From: Hybos culiciformis
Lineage: Eukaryota > Arthropoda > Insecta > Diptera > Hybotidae
Direction: 5' to 3'
DNA: 64,000 nt
NCBI GenBank assembly: GCA_964007475.1
Contig: OZ023275.1
Location: 36,265,381 to 36,329,380 of the forward strand
Every line of letters begins with the position of its first letter. Positions within the stretch are counted from its first letter, which is position 1. Position numbers and translations under genes: made by a program. Shown here one piece after another: positions 13,086 to 27,394 of the stretch. A model generated the notes under the pieces. It did not search any database and was not told the origin of the DNA. It saw only the letters and a program-made list of their open reading frames with translations.

Positions 13086-16000
13086 TTTATGCTATATGAA
13101 TGAATTTAAAGTTTTTCATTTGGCTTTTTTCGTGAGTTAATTTTCTATTCTTTGAAGATTTAAGAATTTTTTTTTTAATTAAAATTTTATCTTAACTATC
13201 TTTTCATTCGTAGATAATTCCAGACGGATTAATAACATTATAATATAGCTTAAATTTGACGTAACTATATAGTTGTTAAAATACGGAAATAATTATAAAT
13301 ATTATAAACTTCAGGTTTAATATAATATTTATGATATAGTTATTAAGGGGTATGAAAAAAATTTAACTCTTTATAGATAGCTTAAGACAGAATGAAAGTA
13401 TATTTTAAAAAAAAAAATACTTAAATTCTATATTATTTAAAGAATTTACCTATATTATACCTATTTGATAAAAAATTTCATGAGAAAATGAGAAATGAAC
13501 TTAGTAATAAAATAGAGTCTCAAATATATGAACCTATATATTTTATTGCATTTGGTAAACACACATATTATATTTGTTTATGGTTTTCAAAAGTTCAGTA
13601 TCATCAGATATAAAATATTTTTTTCATTTACTTCGTTTCTTTTGATTTTTATTCAAATAATACAAAAGTAATAAAATAAAACAAATTTTATTTCACATAA
13701 TAATAGAAGAAAATTCACACAAATATATGTGTGTTTTTTGGTGAAATATATTCCTTTAAAATTATAATTTAGAACATTATTGCAGACATTGTATTGTATA
13801 TATGCATATAATTAGTTTTCCCTTAGAATAAAATGGTATTTACCTTAAATATAATCTGAAAATATTTTGATAAATTTTTATAATTTACAAGAATATTACA
13901 GCTTTGTATACCCAAAAAAAAAGAAACAATATAATATATAATAATGCCAAATTGTGTACAAAATGTACGTACATATTTGAAGAAACAAAATATAAAAAAA
14001 AAATTAATAGTATGTATAAAGAAAATAGTAAACAAAAATAAAAGGAAAACTGCTTGAGACAGCATAAATCACATAGCAAAAAAGACATGAAATTAAATAG
14101 TTTTTCCTTGTTTTAGTTTATTGGATTCCATTTATTAAAATTATAAGAAAGTGAAAAACGAATTTAGTAAAAATTATGTACAGGATTTAAAAAGCTTATT
14201 ATGATTGTACATACTATGACTAAAATTTTTTATAAAAATTGTTTAGGTTTTTTTTTTGTGTATGTTAAATTAAGAAATATTATGGTTTAGTAATTCGGAC
14301 TAATTTAAAAGAAATTTTGGAATATTTTCACCACTGAAGCTCATTGATTGAGCTAAAAATTCTTAATACAATCATACTAAAACATTTAATTCATATTAAA
14401 GAAATTTTAAACATTGATGGTCCAAAGCCAAAAACTGGAAATTAGATAAGAAGTTTATAAAAGTAAGGTTCTAATTAATTTTATAATACATATTAATGAA
14501 TACTTTTTTTAATTATCTTTACGATGATAAAATGTAAGAAAAGTTAAATATAATTTTTAACCGCCAATACTACTTAAAGCTGAAAACACTGAAACTTTGA
14601 AAGCCTAAAATATACTGACATTATTTTTAAAATTTTGATTTACTGAATGTTGTAAATGTTATCTTTACTAAAATGCAAGAATAAAAACTTATTTTTTTCC
14701 CAAACTTATAAAATCAAAAACCTTTTTTTTATACATTTTTTTTTTTTTTGAAAATAATTATTATTTTGGCAACTCGAATCATTTCATTTATAAAAAAGTT
14801 ATGGAAACTTTTTCATTTTTCCACAAATAGTCTTACAAACAACATTTTGAAAAAAAAAAAAAAAATAATAATAATAAAAAAACAAGAAAACGAGAAAACG
14901 ATAAAAACTTCTTCTTTCTACAGAAAATTTTATCTGCATTCCTTGATTGAGTTTTTCATTTTTCCCTTTTATCATATAATTTCTTATATATTGCATCTTC
15001 TTTCCCTATACATATATGTATATATAAAAGAAAAATAAGTATGAACAACTTTAATAAAATTTATAGAAAATATAATGTATATATATACTGTTTTTTTTTA
15101 CACATTGGCCAAAGAAAAATACTTCAGCTAGACATAACAATTTTTTGTATATAGGTATTTGAAGAAAAGATAAAAAAAAAAATATGTTAAGGATTAAATT
15201 TTATTAAAGTTCATAATTGGAGTTTCCATTATTATTATTTTTGTTCATTTTGACTTATAAAACATTAGGGACAAAAAGTGTGAAGATATAAAAGTGTTAG
15301 CATTAAATTAATATTGACTGGAAATTTTTTTTTATCCTTTATGCTAGATATAGTAGTCTTGTTGTACAAGAAAAATTCATAATAGGTGTACGGCTAAGAA
15401 ATAAATATTATATAAATAAGAATATATAAATGAACAAATTAAGGTCATGGAATGAGAGAATTTTATGAAAGTCCTTATATGATAAAAAAAAAAATAGCGT
15501 TTCTTGAATTTTGATTACATATTATTGAACATAAATTTATACATTTCTTTACTTTTATTTAACTTATTAAATAAAAATATGTACGTAATTGAAGTATATT
15601 TAATATTTCGAATTAAATTTTAAAAATCTTCGAAAAATGATTTACTGTAACTATAGTTATTAGATACGTCTTGTGGTAATATTAGTGACATTATAGTCAC
15701 ATTGGTGGTGTGCAATTTTTAACCACTTTTGAACTACTTAATGTTGAGGGTCTATAACTTAATTTTGGACTGTCATTATAAAATACTTAATTTTATACGT
15801 ACAAATCCTTTGTTCAATTTTCAAATTATTTTCTCAATAATTATTCAATTATATTAAGTTGAAATGTATTATAAAAACAATATCAGTGGGTAACATAAAT
15901 AATTTAATTTTTTTTTTTTATTACATAAATGCACATTATATATTTTTCAAGAAGACTGGATATTGAAAAAAAAAATAAATAAAAATATTATTGAACAAAA

Positions 16001-19000
16001 CAGAAATATTTAAAGTATATATATACGTACATATAAAATATGAATACCGGATGTAAGTTTCTTTATTCATTAAATTACCCTTTTTATTTTTCAAATAAAT
16101 GCATTCATTGTCAACCTTAGTTGACACCTTTAATTTTTTTTTTTGTTTTTTGTTTTAATAAAAAAAATTTTAATTTAAAAAACATAAAAGTATGAGGGTA
16201 ATCATAATAAAAAAGCTATATAAACGTTGAATAAATTTCGAATAATTTTTGGTTTTATTTTTTTAAAGGAATGAAATACAATTTGATGCTATAATTTTGA
16301 ATAAATAACCATGGATTGACAGAACTACATTAAATTTACATGGAACGAAGCTCTGAATTCAACTTCCCCTTTTTAACAATATTTCTGTACAACTTAGTAC
16401 CAACTTGACGATAGTCGATTTTGATTGTCTTTGAGTTTGCAATTTGTATGTTCAATTCGTCCAATATCCCTCTTAAATTATATTTTTGTTAGGAACCAAT
16501 TATGAATGTATTAGCAACATAATTACTTCAAGGAAACGAATATATTAAGAACATACAAGTTCTTATGATTTATGAAAAAAAATATATATATATATCTATA
16601 GTATATGGTAAGTGTTTTTAAAGATATATATTTTCTTACTTCAAACATATTTATTGTCATTTTTCATTCATTAACCCTCCTCGTATTGGATTACAAAGTG
16701 TCTGTTTTTTCTCTCTCTATCATTTTGTTCCCTGCATTTATGAAGCAAAAGAAATTTTGTAGAAAATTTTTCTTTAATTAGAAATTAATATTTTATTATT
16801 TTCATGCATTCATGAGTAAGTTGTTATTAAATGAAAATAAAATAAAAAACCTCAATATGATTATTCTACAAATGCAATACAAGAAAATATAGAAATTAAC
16901 TCAAAAATTGTCCTAATATTCATGATCCTTCTTTTTTTAAATATGTGCATAATCCTCATCGAACTTTAAGAGTTTCGGAATTTGAAAGAAATAATTATTC
17001 AATGTTTTTGAAAAAATAACAATTATTTTCGGATCCTCGTTATTTTCTATCACATTTCTATCACAAAACTCATTTAAGCAATAAAAATTGAAAACAATAT
17101 CAGATCAGTCAGAGGAATATTATGAAATTGGACATTACACAAATGACAGTTTTAAAATAGATAATCGGATTTATATGAATCATAATATTATGTAAGTTGT
17201 CATCATTTCATATTAATCAATAATTTCATTTGTCAATAATATTATACATAAGTACACACAAAAAAAAAAAAAATTGTTTATTTTTATTTTTCACTTTTTG
17301 AAACAATTTTTTCATTAAAGTGATTTTATTTTCATAAATTAGGTAAAATAAAACATTTTCATTTTTATTAAAGTGTATATACAACATAGAAAAAAAAAAA
17401 TAAAAAATTTTCCTTTAGAAATGTATATATATATATTTTTTCTTTTTTCTCTATATGCAGAAGAATTTTTCCAAAGAGGAAACCTCAATAGAAATGTGAA
17501 AAGTTTTTTGCTCTGAAAAAAAGACTAAAAAAAAAAATAAACAAAAAATGTTAGAACATTACGAGAAATTTATAAAAATTCTTATAGAATGTGTCTACAT
17601 TGTATATAATACACCAATGGTACAAAATAATAACTCATGTCATTAATTACTGATAATAATACTATGCGTCGTAACATTCTGGGCAAGTAACATTTAAAAT
17701 GTAGTGCTGCTATTGGGACATTTAAATTTTTGAAGGTTTTAACAAAATCAGTGCGCTGATTTAGTATAAAAGTCCAAAACTTGATCAGGAACAACAAAAA
17801 ATTTAATTGATTGGAATATTTTGCGTACCAAATGTTAATATTTTAGCCAGCATTAGATAGAATTGAAGAAAAACTGTATAGTCTCAGAATGCTGTAAATT
17901 TTTGGGGAGAAAAAAAACAAAAATTGAGAAAAATAAAAAGGATAAATCAAGAAAGCTTAGATCCATAAAGATTATATGCAAATATACTTTTTTTTTTTCT
18001 TTTCTTTTTTTCTTAATAAATTGGAAATAAAATACCCTTGAAAACATAAAATCGAATAAATATTAAGGGATGAATTGCTTGTAATTGTAGCGAAGAGTTT
18101 TCATGAAAAAAAAAAAAAAATGAAAATAAAATATAAAAAATAAAATCAAAAATGTTATTTAACATCTTAATTTTATCTATGGAAAATTCCTTTCAGATTA
18201 ATACTCAATCTAAATTATTATTGCATTTTTGTACAGGAAGTTTTCTAGTTTTTGTTTTGTTGTTATTGAAATCCAAGTTAAAGATAAATATATATTTCTG
18301 TACATATTAACTATATATTTCTATTCTGGGTACCAATATTTATCAATGCTTTAAACCCATTTTACTTTATTTTTCTATGGATATCATAAAAACTGTTGAT
18401 TTTTAATAGTTTTTTTTTTTTTTCACATATACCTAGTCTTAAAAATTTACATAACATTTTCCAAATTTTAAATGAAAAACTTTTAAGATCTGCATATACT
18501 TTCATGTATTTTCAGAGTCATATAATTTATTACAAAAAAAAGGAACTTTTAAAACCTCTAAATTTTGAATGGAAATTACCAAAAAAAAAAAACAAAAATT
18601 TCTTACTTCGATTAGAATAAATGTGGTGTTTTAGGAAATTTATTAACCTATTAGTTAGATAAATATATACCTACATATGTATTATATGAAATATGTCTTA
18701 ATAATCAAATAAATGTCAAATACAATCTTTCTAGAATTATTAGTTAAGATGTAGGAGTCGAGAATATTTCTTCTTTGTTTTTTTTTTCATCCTAATTCGA
18801 TTTATACACATATATTCTCTACAACACATCTAATTTATTTCAATAATATGTATTTTCTTGCCCACTGTGAAAAAGGAATATATTTACATGGGGGTATTTC
18901 ATGGATAAAATAAATAAAACAGAAAAAAAAAATTGCGTAGTTTTACGATACAATCAACCTACGCATATCAATTTCTTCCTTGTAGGTACATATAAAAAAA

Positions 19001-22000
19001 AATATATTCCATTTAATTTACGAATAAATGTCTCGTCAGAAATTTTCTATCAGCATCCTACGTTGGTTTTTATGCACATAAAGTGGGGGTAGCTGAATAT
19101 ATTTTTTTTTTCGATTCCATGACGTCTTCAGTATAGCTTTTCAGTGTCGTCAAAAAAATAAACAAAAAAAATTTAGAAGTTTAAAAAGCATTAGAACATA
19201 ATATTAATGACGTGTTTTACAATTTATTGAGAAAGAAGAAAGAGGAAAAAAAAAAAATGAAAAATCTGAAAATTAAAAATATAAACATAATATCTGCGAA
19301 AAGATGAAAAAGCTTCTTCTAAATACGATTAACTGTTAAATATAACTTTTTCATTTTTTTTTTTTTTATTTTTCTTTTTTATTCCCACGGGGGAAGGAAA
19401 TGTTAATAAATATCCCTTTTTTTTCCTAGCAACAGGAAAATATATGTATTTTTTCCATATAAGACTGTATAAATAGATATAGGAAAAAAGTTTTTATTTT
19501 ATTTATTTTTTTTTGTTTTTTTTTTCCCTTTTTATCCCATTTTAATATGAAGTTGGAAAATTGTGATTATTATTTTGATAACTTTCAAAAGTTTTTCCAC
19601 AAATGCTTTAATTTAGGATATTTAGGGTTATTATAATATTATTTCTTTTGAAGTTAGAAAAAAAATATATATACAGTATATATTGAATTGAATCCCTTCA
19701 ATCAGAGCTAGAGTAAAAAAAAAACAAAAAATATATTTAACAGATTGTTTAATAAAGATCTAATTATGTATTATGTAATATGTTATGTGTGATACTTTAA
19801 AATAGAAACATATAATATAAAGAAAGAGAAAATAATAACGAGTTTAAGTTTTCTTCGCAACAACATACGAAATTATATATAATTAATAATTATGTTTTGA
19901 TTTCTTAATAAACGTCAAAGAATATTAAAAATTTATATATTAAATTTTTTTTTGAAATTTTAGTTTATTTATTTTATTGTTTCAGCGTTATAATATCATG
20001 CTGCTAATATCTTTCTAATGCCATTTATTTTTTTCATTTTAAATAATGTGCTTAGCTCCAATAATGTGACGCAGAAAATTCTCTTTAAAAATCATTTCAT
20101 ATACATATTTTAAAATAATAATAATTTATTCCAAATTCACAGAAATTTAATAAACAATTTGGAAAAAAAAATTACTTACTTTTCAAGGAATTTCCATTTC
20201 AAAGAATTTTTTTTTTCATTTTTTAGTGTGCAGTAGTAAAACTTATAAATATTCTCTTTGAGCTTTTTCTTTCATAGTGTTTTATTTTTTTTATTTTTTT
20301 TTTCAGTTTATGTTTAGAGAAATAATATTATTTTAATTAAAAGTTTTATATGTTTCAATAAATTTAGTACAAAATTGTTTAAAAATTAGTTTAATTTTGT
20401 CTGAAGTTAAAATTCTATTTACATTCAGTATACATACAAATAGTTTTTTTTTTTATATTTATATTGCGTTTCTAAAAATTAATTGAAAATTTTTGGTAAT
20501 TATTTTTTTTTTTCTTCTTAACATGTTTTTAGTAAAGGTATGAGATCTTTTTTCTAGATTTATGCAAAGCTTGATAACGTTTTTATTTGTATCTACATAA
20601 TACTATATATAATAATCGATTGACATTTTTCTATGACTAATAATGTATATAAATAAAGGGCAGCTAGGATATGAGTTGGGTAAACTTTTATGGCTGGGAA
20701 ATTAATAAATTTAATGGAACATGAAACAAAAGATAAAACTGTAAATGAAATGAACCGAAAAGAAGATTTGAGTCCCTGCGTATACTTCCTTCAAATTTAT
20801 AATTTTATATATAATATAGTTTTCTATAAAGTTTTGTTTTCTAGGCCTTTATAACACGCTTCGGTTTTTATATGAAAAACAAGAAAATATTTAAAAATAA
20901 AAAAAAAAATAGTATAATATTGCACGTAAGACCCAATTCGTATAAGTTAATCTTTTTTTTTTTTAATTGGCCAATAAAATATAGACGAAGACAATAATAC
21001 AATTTATTTTCATTTATATTCATTTACTTAGTTAATATTTTCAAATTAAAATGTATACAATTTAACAAAAAAAAAACATATACATTTTTTACTGATAAGA
21101 AGTTTCTAATTTTATTTTATTTTTCAAGTTTATGACCTTAACATTTATTTTAAAAGTCTAACTTTATTTGAAGTATGTATATTATTTAATATTGTATTTA
21201 GATACTTAGTTAGAAACTTTATTAACTTTATTTTCATTTAAATATAAATAGTTCTTTTCATTTAAAACTTCGGCAACCAATCCATTTTATTGACAAAGTA
21301 TCATAAATTATTTTACGCATTTAGGTTCCAAAAAGATGTACATAGACTGCAAAAAGTTAATTTTCATTATAGGTTTATTAGGTTAGTTGTAATCTTTTAG
21401 CCATCATTTTATAGCTCCATTTTCACCGATTTTTTTTTCATAAATAGCAATAATGTATACAATAATAATTAGCAAAGACTCCTAGAAATCGGATAAAGAT
21501 TTTAAAATGATTTATTTCAAATTTTGACATCAAAGTGTAGAAACTTAGCCCGTCATTTGGGTTTCATACTGACGATGTCGAAGTCATTCATTTTATCTGT
21601 GTAATATTTTCAATCGAAGCTTTGGAATGATTTTTCAAAATTTTATTATGCTGCAGTTTTTCCACTTATAGTTATTTGGATTATATAACATTTGTGGTAT
21701 AAGATTGTAATATAAAATAACTATATATATATAAAAGTATACAAGAAAACGGAAAGTATTTGTAGGAAAAAGAAAAAAAAAACAAAAAACTTGAATTATT
21801 GTACAGATATTGAAAAAGTGTAATTTTTTTTTTTAACTATAAAAATAGATTAAAAATAAAAATAAACATATTGAATTGAAAAAAAAAAAATAAAAAAAAA
21901 ATATCTACAATAATTTTATTTTTTCATATATTATGTATGTAGAAAAAAAAAATGTAATATTATTTTATTTTGCTGGTTACGCTTTGTGCGTTTTTACACG

Positions 22001-22385
22001 CACTCAGTTAATAGTATTTTTATTTTATATATATATATTTTTTTTTAATTTTTCAGATTAACCCGCTGAGTATCGCGCCTCTTATTTAATTGCCTTCACA
22101 TTATTATTATTTGATTAAAAATAAAAAGTTTTTGTTGAATTTATTTTAATACAAACGACATTTTCGTAAAATAAAAAAAAAAAAAGGAACTTAAATTAAA
22201 TTACTGAGAACAATAATATTTTCTGAATTTCTCTTCGTTTGTCCTATTATTACATTATCATTTATTTTGCTCCTATCGTAAATAAGCACTCGCAATCCGA
22301 GGTTGAAGATAAAAATTGATTAAATGTCGCATATAAAGCATCGAAAATGTCAGATTACCATCTGATTAGCAAAAAATGTTGAATT
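12671..22385. other. Non-coding AT-rich DNA
   Basis: I see no supportable gene in this stretch. It consists of long A/T runs, TATA-type repeats and a (TAA)n microsatellite at 13055-13079. A minus-strand open frame at 17582-17797 (71 codons) has a less biased composition than most but matches no family I recognise and has no start or signal support. A small hairpin (TGTGCG/CACGCAC) sits near 21985-22003. Confidence 0.6.
13055..13079. repeat. (TAA)n microsatellite
   Basis: About eight TAA units in non-coding DNA. Confidence 0.85.
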
Positions 22386-22640
22386 TTTCGCTTTTTTTTT
22401 TAATAGCTACCAAATCACGAGTCGGAATACCAGTACTTGGAAACCAGCACTCGGATATAATTTTGCTGGGAGATAATTCCTCATTAGCGAGGTGCGAACT
22501 GAAAACGAATCCCCAAAGTATGACGTTGAAGCTGTAGGTGTTTGGAGTGGAAATACTTGAAGCGGTGGAAGTAGGGTCTTTATTTCGTGAGATTATCAAA
22601 TTTTCAATTATCAAATTTTCAATTCCCAAGAGTCCTCAAT
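22386..22640. other. Unrecognised GC-richer island with open frames on both strands
   Basis: About 250 bases stand out from the surrounding 80% AT DNA by higher GC and by a lack of homopolymers. The minus strand is open for 87 codons (22366-22629) with a mixed composition (for example ECWFPSTGIPTRDLV). The plus strand is nearly open across the same bases, with one stop. I recognise no domain. A degraded transposon fragment or a conserved non-coding element both fit. The short direct repeat ATTATCAAATTTTCA occurs at about 22592 and 22607. Confidence 0.35.
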
Positions 22641-25600
22641 AATTCTATAAAATATTTATTTGTCGGTGGCAGCAAAATAAAACTCTTAGAAACATTTAGT
22701 CATTTTATTTTATATACTTATGAAACAGTTTTTATTTTTAGATATTTTATTGTACTTTTTATTTTTAAGTTAAAAATGGACAATTTAAAAAAATAAAAAA
22801 AAATATGTGAATAAGCATTGCTGGCTGTTTTCTTTTTTTTTTTACATGTTTTGCTTTACAATGTATTTTGTTCTTATTTTTTTTATTTTTTTCTTAATCA
22901 ATCGAAAATTAAAAGTGTAGTATGATTGTGTAAAACCAAATTGTTGCTTTAATTATGCATACAAGAAAAATAAATCTGATTTTAATTTTTATTTAATTTA
23001 TTTTTATTTTTTGTTTAAGATTAATTGCCTTGTTTTTTGTTTTTTTTTTTTGGGTTTTTTTTTTTAATTTTATGAACAACAATAATTAAACGTTTGTTAA
23101 ATACCTTGTCATTGATAAAATAAAAAAATAAAAAAATGTCACTGGATATTATGTTCAGATATTTCTTATAAGTATGCGATTTGTGAAGATAACTTACGCA
23201 TTTAGTTATATTTAGCATTATGTATAACATAAAAAAAAAATAGGGTTCGAACGTAGAATGTAATTGAAATTATTGGAACAAGAATGTCAGATACTTAAAG
23301 ATTTGCTGGGAATAGTAAAAATTATTGGAAATGAGGTTCGTAACTAAAGCTTCAATGTATTATTTGTAAAATATCTGCTTCAAAAAATATACATAGTCGT
23401 ATGAATTAAAGAAAATTGTTCTATTATATGATAAAAGTCTTAATTAGTTTATAAATAAAATGATTTATCTCTAAATTTGTTTTTACCTACACATATTTTT
23501 TTGCGCATATTAATGATAGACAAATATCAAGAAATTTCTTCTTTGGAAATATTATTTCTTTATTTTTAATAATAACTTATTAAATGGCTTTTCTAGTTTT
23601 TTTTGAGAGCATTAAAATACAAACATTTATTTCTTTATTTTCAATAACCATTTAGTTATTAATTCAATTACACTAAGCCTAAGTTCATGCCTATATAAAA
23701 AAACTTTTTATACATAATATAGAATCTCTTTTATATAGTACAAGACAAGATTTAAAAAAAAAATGCTAATAATTTCACCTCGAACGCTCTTTTATTATGG
23801 AAATAAAAATTTAATAATCGAACATAATTTTATCAAATTAATAACAAAATAAAAATAACGTTATTAAAGTTTTATAATTATTTAAAAAAAAAAAAAATGA
23901 TAATCACACAAAAAGCCAAAATATGTATTAAAAAAATAGCCCCAACATATTATTCAAACATAAAAAAGAAGAAGAAGAAGAAGAAATATCAAACAAATAA
24001 AAAATATAAAATTCTTCGTAAACGTTATACTTATGTATATGTACATATATCTTTTTTCCTTCTGTAAATAAAATTTATTTATTTTTTTTTTCTTCTTTTT
24101 TCCCTAACAATATTCCCCTCTCAGTTATTCTACACATTTTATAAAAATTCTAAAAACAATTTATTTTTCTTTGATAAATTATTTAAATGGAAATCTTTAA
24201 TTTTTTATTAAATTTTCGAAGCAACAAAAATATATATATTTGTATGTAGGTACGTATATTTTTTGTATATTAAATTTTTTACCCATATTTTCATATTGAT
24301 TTTAGAATAAATGACATTTAGATAAGATTTTGGAAAAATTTTTTCTCTCGACTTTTCTTCTCATTGAAAATATGAGTTTTTTTTTAAACTAAAAATGAAT
24401 TTATAATGAATTGGAAGTTATAAAGCAATCAGTTTAATTATACTTTTTTAAATATATAATTTAAAAATGATACGAAAACTAACTTCTTCAGTTGGAGCGT
24501 AATGATTTTATATCTTTAATTTTCATCAGAATTAATAAATTTTAGGAAAAATTAGTTAATAATTGCCCGGATTAAAATTAATCTTTATATTATAATGTAA
24601 GTTGCATACTGTTAGGGAATATCTTAATAACAGATATTTTCAAGCTTTATATAGAATCAAGAGCAAATATTTAATCGATAGTTATATTTCGATTTGGAAA
24701 TATTTTAATCAGATATAATTTTACTGTAAATTCAAAGAATACTTCATTTCAAAATCAAATTGATTGTGAAATAAAGGCGCCTTTCAATATTACTTTTATA
24801 TCTGAATAATACTTTTGACTGAGAGACAATAACCATTACTGATAAGTTAATTATGAGATCACACTTTGAAATACCTGGGGTGAGACAAAAAAAAAAAAAA
24901 AAATAATAAAAATCTGTACTTGATTAAAAAAAAAGGTTCTTCATAAAATCAATTTAATCAAAATTTCATCTGTTTCTAGCGTCAATGAATATTTGTTTTT
25001 TTTTTTTGTATCTGAAGGCAATAAATTCTCAAAGTTATTAAATTAGTCGGGGAGAATGTGAAAAGTGATTTCATTTTTGTATTTTTCTTAATTTTTTTTG
25101 TTTGCAGAAAATTCTCATTTATTGATTTGGTTTTAATTTTATCTCTTATTTATTTATTTTTTTGAATTTTTCAATTTGTCTCTTAATTTGTTTATCTCTT
25201 AAGAGTTATCTTTTTTTTCTACTAAACTAACACATTTAACTGCTCACAAATTCATTTAAAGATTTTTAAACCTATACATAAAAACGTTACAAACACATTC
25301 GAATCTGGTTTTGAAGAGAATTTTTTCAGTTTTCAAGAATCCTAATATTTTCAAAATTTAAATATTTCTCTTAAAAACTTTTTTTTTAATCAAAATTTTC
25401 AAAGTTTTTTGTATCTTATTTTAACAAATAATATCTAAAGTAGTAAATGTGAAGCTTACAGAGAATTAAGTAAGTTTGTGTGAAAATTATAATTGAGAAA
25501 TTTGTAAAAATTTTGTTGAGTTTTGTGTTTTTTTTTTTTATTTCTCGCTGTCATTATCTTAAAGATATTTTTATGCGATTATTGATGATGAAAAATACCG

Positions 25601-26267
25601 TTTTATTATGCTGAAAAATTTATTTCAGTATATATTTTTTTTTTTCGGGTTTTTATTTTTGGTAATTAGGTGTGGGGTATTTTTTTTTTTTCATATTATT
25701 CTGTATTTATTTTGTTTTTTTTTTTTTTTTGCTTCAAAAGGGCAATTAAACGAAAGTGTATTTTATAAATCCGGTTTACCTTAAAAAAAAAGATATATTT
25801 TTTTTTGCGATAATCTTGTTTTTATTTACTTTATTTTTCTTATTGTTGTGGTTATTAAATTCTAATGAGAAACTATTACGTATATTAACTACGTAAGTAA
25901 GTATCTATATTGGAAAAACACTATTTCAATTATAAATTTGTCAACATTTATGCATGCAAAAAAATATTGTTCTTTATAAATAATATTCATGACTTGAAAT
26001 TAAAAATATAATTATGATTTTGTTCAGGTTGTGACTAATTAATATATATATTTTTGACTAACTAATATATATATATTTTTTTTTTGAGATTAATAATTTT
26101 AAAATCCAGAAAGCAGGTAGGGAAGTAAAAAAAATATTTGCGCATTAAAAACATATAAACCATGAAATTTTTGGATATCTAGAAGCTTTAATATTAACCG
26201 AATTGACCAGGTTTGGCATATTTTTTTACTATATGTTCAAAATTTTATTTCGAGGTGAAACCCAATT
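22641..26267. other. Non-coding AT-rich DNA
   Basis: I see no gene. It contains homopolymer runs, a (GAA)n microsatellite at 23966-23985 and a 12-bp palindrome, AAAGGCGCCTTT, at 24773-24784. Confidence 0.6.
23966..23985. repeat. (GAA)n microsatellite
   Basis: Six GAA units in non-coding DNA. Confidence 0.85.
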
Positions 26268-26475
26268 GTTCCTTAATCTTAATTTTTACCACTTTTGTTT
26301 GTGTGAATTTCCAAGTACTTTTCACTTGGAAGATTCATTATTTTCCTACTGAATTGGTCATTAGGAACTTAATAGCATACGTAAGAATATGAATACTAGG
26401 ATTGTGGCAGAAAAATTGAGAAAATTTAAATAATTCACACAAAATTGGTAAAATAAATTGTTAATTGTGGAACAA
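26268..26475. repeat. Imperfect inverted repeat, possible degraded foldback element
   Basis: The left arm (about 26268-26313), reverse-complemented, reads AATTCACACAAA...GTGGTAAAAATT...GGAACAATTG. The right arm (about 26430-26475) reads AATTCACACAAA then TTGGTAAAATAAATTG and TGTGGAACAAC. About 115 bases separate the arms, including a small hairpin (TCCAAGT/ACTTGGA near 26310-26332). I cannot see a target duplication. Confidence 0.4.
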
Positions 26476-27318
26476 CTTCTGTCAGCAAAACACAAACAAT
26501 TAGGAATAACATATTTGGAGTTCCTATAGAAAATTAGCCATACAATAGTACCTTAATGCTAGACAACAAATAGTAAAGTTGTATGACTTATTTTGTATAA
26601 GATACAATAATAAAAATTAACTGTGAACGTCAACGTTGGTCGATTATAAATTTGATATATAAAACTTTAGCTCAGAAAAAATATTATTAAAATCTTCTTT
26701 TTTTTTTTGGTTATTTAAAAAATAAATTTTTGATTAATTTAATAATTATGTCAGTATCGATTTGTTTAAAACAAAACCATAGTTCATACTACTACTATAA
26801 AGAAGAAAAAGATAAAACTAGATTCATAGATACTCAACAAGATACAAAAAAAAATTCAGTCCAATTAAAGTTTTTTTTCTTAATTTTTTATTTTGCAATT
26901 TTTACCGGAAATAAACAATGAAATTTCAAAATTTCGTTTCTTCAATGAAGATTTAGTTTAACAAAAAAAAAAACTTTGTTAGGTAAATTTTTAAAACCTT
27001 CTTGTAATGTACATAAAATAGTATACAATTATATACATAAATGTACATGACTAGATGAAATAATATTAAAAAAAAAAAAAAACAAAAACAAAATGCGACT
27101 TCAAATCACTTTCTAATACAAAATCGTCTTCATGCATATAAAATATAAAAACAAACTTAAAATAAACAAAAATTAAAAAAAAAAAATGAAAAAAAAGATA
27201 AAATAATCAAAATAAAACCGGAACGCTTCCAAAAAAAAATATATAAAAATAGTTATATGTACATTGAAAGAAAAAAGAAATCCCCATGCTTTATCACAAC
27301 ATACTTTTTTTCTTTCAA

Positions 27319-27394
27319 TTATTAATATTATTATTATTGTTATTATTATTATTATTTTTATTATTATTATTATTTTTATTATTATTATTATTTT
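27319..27394. repeat. (TTA)n microsatellite, interrupted
   Basis: The longest microsatellite of the window: about 75 bases of TTA units with TTTTA-type interruptions and one GTTA. Confidence 0.85.

Noticed and set aside
17582..17797. 71-codon minus-strand frame considered as a transposase remnant
   Set aside because: Composition is reasonable but no catalytic DDE/D motif or inverted termini nearby.
23241..23260. GGGTTCGAAC resembling a tRNA B box
   Set aside because: No cloverleaf, A box or acceptor stem can be drawn around it, so neither a tRNA nor a tRNA-derived SINE is supported.
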